Virus record (IMG/VR): IMGVR_UViG_3300027759_000080
Coordinates: 1 to 64,000 of that record
Reading direction: 5' to 3' (one strand)
DNA: 64,000 nucleotides
Source of the DNA: a virus
Both the position numbers and the translations under genes were made by a program. Shown piece by piece: positions 57,618 through 64,000 of this stretch. Under the pieces are notes generated by a model. The model was given only the letters and a program-made list of their open reading frames with translations, was not told the DNA's origin and did no database searches. How positions within the stretch are numbered: position 1 is the first letter of the stretch; the number at the start of each line of letters is the position of its first letter.

Positions 57618-57871
57618 TGGATTACAACAAACTAATATATCAATTAAGACTAGAGCAGGTTCGTTGTACACAATTAGGATTACCATTTGACGTAAGCGAT
57701 GATACTATTATATACTTGAGTAATCTTATTCACAGCTATAATTTTGTTGGAATTACTGATAGTCAGAGGATAATAATAAGAAACGAGATTAATAGTATAG
57801 TACAAGACACTAGCTACTACACCTCTTTCACTCAAGGACTATTTAATGGTTACTATAATTCACAAGTTTAA
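57617..57871 (+). CDS. small structural or chaperone protein
   Basis: This 84-residue soluble protein starts MDYNKLIYQLRLEQVRCTQL and is mainly helical, with Asn/Tyr-rich end. It is coupled to the preceding gene by TAATG overlap. No motif assigns a function. Confidence 0.55.
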   Translation: MDYNKLIYQLRLEQVRCTQLGLPFDVSDDTIIYLSNLIHSYNFVGITDSQRIIIRNEINSIVQDTSYYTSFTQGLFNGYYNSQV

Positions 57872-57873
57872 AC

Positions 57874-57905
57874 TTTGTAAATTACAAAGGAAAAGACTAA
57901 TTTTG
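57874..57905 (+). promoter_or_regulatory. promoter of the 57929 fibre gene
   Basis: TTTG at 57874-57877, 20 bases, TAATTTTG at 57898-57905, then a 23-base A/T leader before the ATG at 57929. Both elements and spacing fit. Confidence 0.75.
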
Positions 57906-57928
57906 CAATAGAATAATAATAATAATAA

Positions 57929-59179
57929 ATGTCAATACAGTTATCAAGAGCCAACTCAGGAACACCATTAACCACAGCAGATTACAATAGCGATAATCTA
58001 ATAGTGGAGACTGCTGTTAATGCATTACAAAGCGCATCTAGCAGTGGGGGAACAGTTACTGTTGTTTCTGAGGTAGATACAGACGTTGCTGAATTATTTA
58101 GTGCAAGTGTATCTAATCCAACTACAACACCAGAAATAACATTCTCAAGAATAAGTAAAGCAGCTAATCTCGTATATGCCTCTCCAGATGGAGCTTCAGG
58201 CAAACCTACAATGAGAGCTTTGGTATCAGGAGATTTGCCAGTAGTTCCTAATTCAAAAGGAGGTACAGGAATAACTGATATTATGCCTAATAATCAAGTT
58301 TTAAGTAAAAGAAGCGGCACAGTAAAGTATACAGGGATAATAGCAACAGGCGCAAGCAGAATAGTTGTAACACCAACAACTGACAACTTTGAAATAGATA
58401 TAGTTCCAGCAAACATAGAAATAAACACACTTGCGTCAACTACTCCTTTGACAATAGCTAAAGGGGGGACTAATGCAACTGATAGACAGGCGGCAATTAA
58501 TTCTTTAACAAGTACAGGAACAAATGGTCAAGTGTTTACGTTGGTTAGTGGCAACGGAACTTGGGCTAACGCTTCAACTGGAATTGTAACATTAAATGGA
58601 TTAACAGGAGCTACAGTAACTATAGGTGCTGACAATATTGTAGCAGGGGCTACTAACAAATGGAACGCTACTCACACAGGAGATGTTTTAGGCAGCGAAG
58701 CTTTAACCATAGCTGCAAATGCAGTTACTTATGCTAAAATGCAGGCAATAAGTGCTACAAAAAAAATATTAGGAAGAATTACAGCAGGTGCAGGTAATAC
58801 AGAAGAAATAGCAATTAGTGGTAACTTAGCAATGAGTGCTACTGATTTAATTGTTAGAACCTCTAAAATAAAGACAGTTACGGCAGATTATCCAGTTCCA
58901 ATAACAGAAGGAACTATTTTAGTAAACGCCTCTGGCAAAACAATAACATTACCTGATACTTCTACTGTATCAGTTGGGAATGAATTTATAATTACAAACG
59001 CATCGGCAGGAGCAAGCACTTTAATACTTCCATTTAATGCTACTAATGAAAGAATAAACAGTGCAACTAGTTATACTATTACTGCGGCATACGACTCTAT
59101 CACTCTTAAATATGGCGGACAAAATACAATTACAGGTTTTTATCATTGGTACATAATATCTAAAATAGCAACTCCATAA
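57929..59179 (+). CDS. tail fibre protein
   Basis: This 416-residue beta-rich protein has the PNSKGGTGITD and LTIAKGGTNATDRQAAINSL segments typical of phage fibres, where short 'Gly-Gly-Thr-(Gly/Asn)' turns join trimeric repeats. Its last quarter includes KTITLPDTSTVSVGNEFIIT, similar to the fibre knob-like domains of Bacteroidota phages. It lies behind its own promoter. Probably a host-receptor fibre, alternative to those at 10230 and 12930. Confidence 0.75.
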   Translation: MSIQLSRANSGTPLTTADYNSDNLIVETAVNALQSASSSGGTVTVVSEVDTDVAELFSASVSNPTTTPEITFSRISKAANLVYASPDGASGKPTMRALVSGDLPVVPNSKGGTGITDIMPNNQVLSKRSGTVKYTGIIATGASRIVVTPTTDNFEIDIVPANIEINTLASTTPLTIAKGGTNATDRQAAINSLTSTGTNGQVFTLVSGNGTWANASTGIVTLNGLTGATVTIGADNIVAGATNKWNATHTGDVLGSEALTIAANAVTYAKMQAISATKKILGRITAGAGNTEEIAISGNLAMSATDLIVRTSKIKTVTADYPVPITEGTILVNASGKTITLPDTSTVSVGNEFIITNASAGASTLILPFNATNERINSATSYTITAAYDSITLKYGGQNTITGFYHWYIISKIATP

Positions 59180-59181
59180 TT

Positions 59182-60039
59182 ATGGCAACAGATATAATTA
59201 TCTCAACAGACAATAGTACAAATACCACCTTAGGTATATACGATAGTACTGACTACACTGGACTAGGAATTAATATTTCTGATGTCAAGGCAGTTAGGTT
59301 CTTATTCTCTACTTACAATAGTGTGCTAAAATCTGGTATAGTTGGAGCGTTAATAGCTAATAATGAATATATTGTAATAACAGGAACTCTTACCTTAGAA
59401 GGTGTTAGCTATAATTCAGGAGATGTATTTGTAGCGCACTCAAATTATACCATACCAACAACCGCAGGTTTACTAGTAAGCTCTACAGGTTACTACAGCA
59501 CATATAATACACTAATACCAAGCACAATAACTAATTATAATTTTTACCCTTCTGATTTAAACGAGAACTCTACAACATTTGCAGACTCGGCAAGAACTGT
59601 TAATTACGAAATTTATACGACAGAAAGTGCAGCCGCAGCAGGAACAATAGCAGCAGGTACTTATATTGTAAAAGGAACTCCAAACGCTTTTATTACAGTA
59701 GCAGGAGGAAAGTATTATGTAGGTCAAGTGTTTACTAAATCAACTTCTTTTACATTCTCAGGAACTCCTACCGTAGTAAGAAGCTTTGATGAAAACTCTT
59801 TTGATTTTTGGACTAATGCAGCATCTAGTGTTATATACCAAAGCTATGTTAATAGTTTGTCAAACAGCACGCTAAACGCAAGCGAAGACTTTAAGGATAA
59901 CTTTATAAGAACCAATACTTTATACTCTTTGCCTTATGTACAGAGTGCGACTAGCATTGCTTATGACTTTAGTTCAGTACAATCATCACTTGATATTATT
60001 GTTAACTACTTAGGAACTAAAAACAAAAATGTAAAATAA
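59182..60039 (+). CDS. structural protein, paralogue of the 56697 protein
   Basis: This 285-residue beta-rich protein shows the YIVITGTLTLEGVSYNSGDV and YIVKGTPNAF pattern, like that in 56697, and a helical C-terminal part. It starts two bases after the fibre gene. Probably another fibre or baseplate component. No enzymatic motif. Confidence 0.6.
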   Translation: MATDIIISTDNSTNTTLGIYDSTDYTGLGINISDVKAVRFLFSTYNSVLKSGIVGALIANNEYIVITGTLTLEGVSYNSGDVFVAHSNYTIPTTAGLLVSSTGYYSTYNTLIPSTITNYNFYPSDLNENSTTFADSARTVNYEIYTTESAAAAGTIAAGTYIVKGTPNAFITVAGGKYYVGQVFTKSTSFTFSGTPTVVRSFDENSFDFWTNAASSVIYQSYVNSLSNSTLNASEDFKDNFIRTNTLYSLPYVQSATSIAYDFSSVQSSLDIIVNYLGTKNKNVK

Positions 60040-60054
60040 TAAATAAATAATAAA

Positions 60055-60291
60055 ATGTTAAGACCTAATTTCAATTCAATGTTCACAAGAAGCTGTAAGA
60101 AGATATCTGACAAACAGATTTCTAATATTGCAGACTTCAAGAAAGGAAGAACAACACTAATGGGCTCTCAGTTTGTTAATTACAATTCTTTTGTAACAAC
60201 TCAAACTCAAGATAACTTAATGAATGGAAATACAGATACTAACAGCATGAATATTAACTTAGACTACTTACTACAAAAATGGGACTACTAA
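60055..60291 (+). CDS. small structural protein
   Basis: This 78-residue protein starts MLRPNFNSMFTRSCKKISDK and overlaps the next gene by 13 bases. Basic and Asn/Thr-rich, with no known motif. Probably part of the same structural set. Confidence 0.55.
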   Translation: MLRPNFNSMFTRSCKKISDKQISNIADFKKGRTTLMGSQFVNYNSFVTTQTQDNLMNGNTDTNSMNINLDYLLQKWDY

Positions 60292-61079
60292 CACCAATAA
60301 ACACAAACATAATTACAAGCTTAATTAACTATCTTAAAAACACAGTTATTACTATAAATATAGCAACTCAAGCAGAAGCAGAATCAGCAGCTAGCGGAGT
60401 TCTTGCTAGTATTGACAATACAAAAATAATAACCCCTAAAGGATGGAGATATGCATGGAATAAAGCTTTAACTTTAGCATGGACATTTATTAGTAAAATA
60501 ACTTTTACAAGCGGAATAAATGTTGCAGCAGCATCTATTCCAGCCTCGCCAATACAAGGAGATATTTATTATAGTAATGATGGAGCGTTGGGTTCTGGAT
60601 ATTATGTAAGTAGTGAAGATTATACCAATGCTAAAATTATTACAACTTTTAATCAAGCAACAGAATTACTAAAAGGAATAGCAGAAATAGCAACACAAGC
60701 AGAAGTTACAACAGGAACAGATGACACAAGATTTGTTACTCCTTTAAAATTAAAAACAAATCAATTTAATACCGCTAGCGTTACTGCGGTTATTGCAACT
60801 CCATACGCTGTTACACTAAATAGTATTGCAGGCAATATTGTTATTCCAGCAGGTATTGGGTGTAATATAGTATCTGGTACTTCTCAGGTAATTACACTAA
60901 ATAACAACAAATTAACAACAACGTCTGTTATTGAATACACTGTTAGAGGTTACGGAAAGTCTATATTACAAGGAGGATACAATGTAACTACTAATCAGGC
61001 TCAAATAAGTTTATTTAACGCAGACGTTAGTGCGGTTACGCAGCTTGATATTTATTTTAAAATATTAAATACTTTATAA
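60279..61079 (+). CDS. structural protein, probable fibre
   Basis: This 266-residue beta-rich protein contains the repeated segment IATQAEAESAASGVLASIDN and IATQAEVTTGTDDTRFVTPL, the 'ATQAEAxxGTDDxxxxTPL' unit found in many phage tail fibres. It belongs to the tail-fibre/receptor cluster and precedes the terminase genes by a 60-base spacer. Confidence 0.75.
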   Translation: MGLLTPINTNIITSLINYLKNTVITINIATQAEAESAASGVLASIDNTKIITPKGWRYAWNKALTLAWTFISKITFTSGINVAAASIPASPIQGDIYYSNDGALGSGYYVSSEDYTNAKIITTFNQATELLKGIAEIATQAEVTTGTDDTRFVTPLKLKTNQFNTASVTAVIATPYAVTLNSIAGNIVIPAGIGCNIVSGTSQVITLNNNKLTTTSVIEYTVRGYGKSILQGGYNVTTNQAQISLFNADVSAVTQLDIYFKILNTL

Positions 61080-61140
61080 CAAACTAACAAAAATCATTTT
61101 TAGCGTGAAGAACTGAAAATGAATATAAATAAAAACACAT

Positions 61141-61533
61141 ATGGCACTAACAGAAAAGGAAAGTAAAGAACTGTCCAAGTTATCTATGGACTTACAGATT
61201 AAGATAAAGGAGTGGAGTAAACTTTTTGACACAGTTAAGAAGAGTCATTCCTTAAGTACCTACCTAACCATCTTTAGACAAAGAAAGTCTTGGCAGGATG
61301 AGATAGACGAATCTCCATTCACTATCAGAGCTCAGAACGAAGATGAGGATGCAAGAGCACAGTCCGAGACAGCAATGAAGATAATTAAGTTACTACCTGA
61401 CTTAGATAGCGACTTAGAAAAGCTATACATCAAGATGACTACTGATGAGAAAACAGAAGTAGAAAGAGTAAAGGCAGGAGAGGCAGAAAACATTTTAGCT
61501 AAACACTTAGAAGCTAATGGCAAAAAAGCATAG
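61141..61533 (+). CDS. terS-like: probable small terminase subunit
   Basis: This 130-residue charged helical protein has long helices with Glu/Lys/Asp-rich patches and no beta segment. It lies directly upstream of the large terminase gene and overlaps it by 17 bases, which is the classic terS-terL order. Small terminases form rings that bind the packaging site and stimulate the large subunit. The N-terminal helix (SKLSMDLQIKIKEWSKLFDT) could be the DNA-binding part. No clear HTH. The call rests on position and size. Confidence 0.6.
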   Translation: MALTEKESKELSKLSMDLQIKIKEWSKLFDTVKKSHSLSTYLTIFRQRKSWQDEIDESPFTIRAQNEDEDARAQSETAMKIIKLLPDLDSDLEKLYIKMTTDEKTEVERVKAGEAENILAKHLEANGKKA

Positions 61534-63532
61534 TATAGAGTTATTTGGAACAAGTGGAGAGCCTGATGATAATGGGAATATAAAAAACTTATTCTACGAG
61601 TGTCCAGAACCATTTGAACCTGTATATAATAAAGACTTACCAAAGAAACAACAAAAGTGGGAAAGACCTAAAGACCCAAACTTTAGTCACATGACTGTTG
61701 AGGAAAAGCAGAATTATCAGCTAAAAGAATTATTTAGACTAGAGAACGGTTATCATTTTTATAACAACGGTGAGTTAGTTTATATTACTGGTTCTCATTA
61801 CGGATTCTTAAAGCACTGGGATTTAGGAGGAGGAGTTTACCCTAACTACAGATGGGCTCACGCTCAAATGGCTCTAATGCAAGACCTTTGCAAAAAGGAT
61901 AACAACTGTTATGGACTAGTTGCCTACACACAAAAGCGTTACGGTAAGTCGGAAATGATTCCTTCACGAATGTTATTCGATAGTTTACTAAGACCAAAGG
62001 CTAGTTACTTTTTACAGGCTACAAAAGATGATAAGGCTCAGGCTTTGTTTCAAAGAACATTAAATGCATTCCTATCATTAAACAATTCACTTCCATATAT
62101 TTATCAGCACACTTACAAGAACGATAGTATATTCTTTAAACAGAATCAAACTATTAAAAGAAGTTCAGACAAGGTTACATTTAAAGACGGTAACTTTACA
62201 AGGATAGAAGCACTACCCAGTAAGATAACAAGTATACAGGGGGAGAGAGTAACAGAGTTTTTCTTAGATGAGTTTGCTAGTCAGGAACTTATGGATATGG
62301 AACAGTTATTTGGAACGCTAATAGCACAGTGCACCGAGGGAACTAGAGACATTATAGGTAAGATTTGGTTAGTGTCAACTGTTGAGAACGGCACAGCCAA
62401 GGCAGTTCCATTTAGCAAAGAGCTATGGTACGACAGTAATCCTTTTGAAAGAGATTTAAACGGCAGGACAAAAAGCGGACTGTATAGGATGTTAATTCCT
62501 TATTATAAATCTGACCCTTCTTTTATTGACGAATATGGAAACCCTAAAGAAGAAGAAGCTATACAGTTCTTTACCAATATGTGTGCTGGAGCAAGTGACT
62601 CAAAAAAGGCATTGCTAAAGAGACAGTTTCCTGAGAAGATAGACGATATCTTTGATGTAAATAGAGGCGGAGGATTAGAAATAGATGTAATTGAGATACT
62701 TAGACAAAGAGAGAAGCAACTTAAGGGAACTCCTCAGCCAATGTATAAAATTCTCAAGAACTCAGCTACTAAAGAAGTTGATGTAACGCCAATGGCTAAA
62801 GGAGAAAATGAAAATGAGCTAGCTGTACAAATATTTGAGCATCCACAGGAACACCACTTATATCGTGCAGGTCTAGATGCTACTAGTACGGATACTAACA
62901 GTACAAATAAGAATAACGATGGCTCTGAAAAGGGAAAGGCTAAGTCTAGGTATTCGCTAGTAATACAAAGAATAACAGGAGCTAATCAATATATAGACGT
63001 TGCCAATATTTTTATACGTCCAGACAAAAGAGCCATGGTAGAGAAGGCTGCACTATGGCTATGTATGTATTATAATAAGTTTGGTGGTCTTAGAGCCTAC
63101 CCTGAAAGGAATGCAAGTGCTGGTAGTACCATATCAGATTTATTTGAGACCGAGGGTCAGCAAAGATTATTGATTCGTCAGTTAACAAAACACAATACAG
63201 AGAAGCTACTAGAAAAATCTACTAATGCGTATGGTATATACATAGATGGAAACAACAAAGTATACAGAACATCCGTAATGAATAAGTACTTAAGATTGTA
63301 CGGACATCAAATCAACTCACTGAGACTAGTTCAGGATTTATTAATCTATGGTTCAGCCAACTCGGATTTGAGTGATGCTTACGGAGTGTGTTGTATGGCG
63401 TGTGGAAACTTTGACCCAGAGACTAGACAAGAACTAAAAGAGAAGCCTAAAAGAAAAACTATACTAAGTAAAATAGAAAATGGTGTAACTATTTGGTACG
63501 AACTAGAAAGCGGTAAACCTATAGAAGCCTAA
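61517..63532 (+). CDS. terL: large terminase subunit
   Basis: This 671-residue ATPase-nuclease packages DNA into the capsid. A Walker A-like segment YTQKRYGKSEM lies at about residues 137-147 (Lys-Arg-x-Gly-Lys-Ser instead of the more usual Gly-rich loop). Walker B is VTEFFLDEFASQ near 245-256, with the coupling motif later (KIWLVSTVENGTAK). Nuclease Asp residues include YRAGLDATSTDTNST near 447 and NSDLSDAYGVC near the C-terminus. Length and order fit. The unusual Walker A sequence should be noted. The start overlaps terS. Confidence 0.85.
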   Translation: MAKKHSIELFGTSGEPDDNGNIKNLFYECPEPFEPVYNKDLPKKQQKWERPKDPNFSHMTVEEKQNYQLKELFRLENGYHFYNNGELVYITGSHYGFLKHWDLGGGVYPNYRWAHAQMALMQDLCKKDNNCYGLVAYTQKRYGKSEMIPSRMLFDSLLRPKASYFLQATKDDKAQALFQRTLNAFLSLNNSLPYIYQHTYKNDSIFFKQNQTIKRSSDKVTFKDGNFTRIEALPSKITSIQGERVTEFFLDEFASQELMDMEQLFGTLIAQCTEGTRDIIGKIWLVSTVENGTAKAVPFSKELWYDSNPFERDLNGRTKSGLYRMLIPYYKSDPSFIDEYGNPKEEEAIQFFTNMCAGASDSKKALLKRQFPEKIDDIFDVNRGGGLEIDVIEILRQREKQLKGTPQPMYKILKNSATKEVDVTPMAKGENENELAVQIFEHPQEHHLYRAGLDATSTDTNSTNKNNDGSEKGKAKSRYSLVIQRITGANQYIDVANIFIRPDKRAMVEKAALWLCMYYNKFGGLRAYPERNASAGSTISDLFETEGQQRLLIRQLTKHNTEKLLEKSTNAYGIYIDGNNKVYRTSVMNKYLRLYGHQINSLRLVQDLLIYGSANSDLSDAYGVCCMACGNFDPETRQELKEKPKRKTILSKIENGVTIWYELESGKPIEA

Positions 63533-63539
63533 AAAAATT

Positions 63540-63568
63540 TTGTAATTCATTTAAATATGTTAATTTTG
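63540..63568 (+). promoter_or_regulatory. promoter of the portal gene
   Basis: TTG at 63540-63542, 18 bases, TAATTTTG at 63561-63568, then 8 bases to the ATG at 63577. Both elements match well, and the short distance predicts a near-leaderless transcript. Confidence 0.78.
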
Positions 63569-63576
63569 TAGTATAT

Positions 63577-64000
63577 ATGCAATTAGATATTAATACATAC
63601 CCTGCGGTTCAACCCTTACAAACAGTTGAAAACGAAAAGTGGGACGAGGATAATTACTGGAAACAGAATGTCCGTTGGGTTTGTTCTATGTATAATCAAT
63701 TAGTAGTAACACCTCAATTAGTGGGACTTCCTAACCAAGACCCTTTCTACGGTCTTCAAAATAGATATGTTCCACAATATGTAAAGTTTGCTAGATACGT
63801 TTTTGGATGGCAGTACGGAACTTCTTACGAGCTAACAGCAAAGGACGGAAACAATAACAACACTCAAATACCTTTGTATAGAGGTAAGGATATTATAGCT
63901 TTATTTAATTACTTTAGAGGAAAGTTCGGATATTTAATTAAGCCTATTCCAGATATTATGCAGGCTGGTTGTATAGCTGGTGATGCATTAAGCAGAAAGA
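63577..64000 (+). CDS. probable portal protein, N-terminal part
   Basis: The reading frame begins at 63577 and remains open to the window end (about 141 residues). It starts MQLDINTYPAVQPLQTVENE and includes NYFRGKFGYLIKPIPDIMQA, features that occur in portal N-terminal regions of crAss-like phages (charged helix followed by a clip/crown segment). Position directly after terL, behind its own promoter, is standard for the portal. A portal makes the 12-mer ring through which DNA enters and leaves. Only the N-terminus is visible, so confidence is moderate. Confidence 0.55.
   Translation, partial: MQLDINTYPAVQPLQTVENEKWDEDNYWKQNVRWVCSMYNQLVVTPQLVGLPNQDPFYGLQNRYVPQYVKFARYVFGWQYGTSYELTAKDGNNNNTQIPLYRGKDIIALFNYFRGKFGYLIKPIPDIMQAGCIAGDALSRK

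Noticed and set aside
1-64000. CRISPR array, retroelement or diversity-generating system
   Set aside because: No regularly spaced direct repeats of 25-40 bases, no reverse transcriptase motif and no variable-repeat/template-repeat pair was seen.

Overview
The window is almost entirely a tailed bacteriophage genome, AT-rich throughout and densely packed. The evidence is a major capsid protein, a terminase pair, a portal N-terminus, head-tail connector proteins, a long muzzle-like tail protein, tail fibres, a lysis cassette, and two very large 'polyvalent' virion proteins. The host is very probably a member of the Bacteroidota. Many gene starts sit just behind the promoter motif TTG-N(18-21)-TAnnTTTG that is typical of that phylum, and Shine-Dalgarno sequences are mostly absent. 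Short tail, muzzle-like protein and giant cargo proteins resemble crAss-like podoviruses, but membership of that group is not proven from the sequence alone. Layout: bases 1-5230 hold a minus-strand partial gene, then a scaffold-like protein, major capsid protein, a beta-rich head protein and two connector/ring proteins. Bases 5275-14382 hold the muzzle-like protein and a tail-fibre cluster interrupted by a GIY-YIG homing endonuclease gene. Bases 14437-16227 are the lysis cassette: holin, tiny membrane peptide, GH24 endolysin, membrane protein and a unimolecular-spanin-like lipoprotein. From 16220 to 37399 nearly everything is on the minus strand. This early/accessory block holds a recombination set (YqaJ-type exonuclease, SSB-like protein, RusA-like resolvase, PD-(D/E)XK nuclease), a free-standing DnaA domain IV-like protein, a DUF932 protein, a serine recombinase, a KilA-N-like protein, an HExxH peptidase, a calcineurin-type phosphoesterase and dozens of small unknown genes. 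A two-gene plus-strand island (20267-21057) carries a RepL-like winged-helix protein and an HNH-like protein. Bases 37623-41063 are a plus-strand replication operon (HTH protein, replication protein, RecA/DnaB-type helicase). Bases 41225-61079 hold virion cargo proteins of 339, 447, 2900 and 1242 residues, a ferritin, and a second receptor-binding/tail-fibre cluster. TerS-TerL and the start of the portal gene end the window, so the packaging genes probably lead round to the capsid genes at the window start in a circular or circularly permuted map. No DNA polymerase was found, so replication probably relies on host polymerase. The most unusual signals are RNA-like. At least two, probably three, short intergenic elements in the minus-strand block fold as an acceptor-like stem stacked on a tRNA T-arm with loop TTCGATT, and lack an anticodon arm. 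Stem sequences differ between copies but pairing is kept. A fourth, fuller tRNA-like cloverleaf lies at 52830-52910. The phage also encodes a ferritin with most of the diiron ligands present, a 2900-residue protein carrying an HEGTH motif, and a candidate terminator-ended small RNA at 41090-41172.
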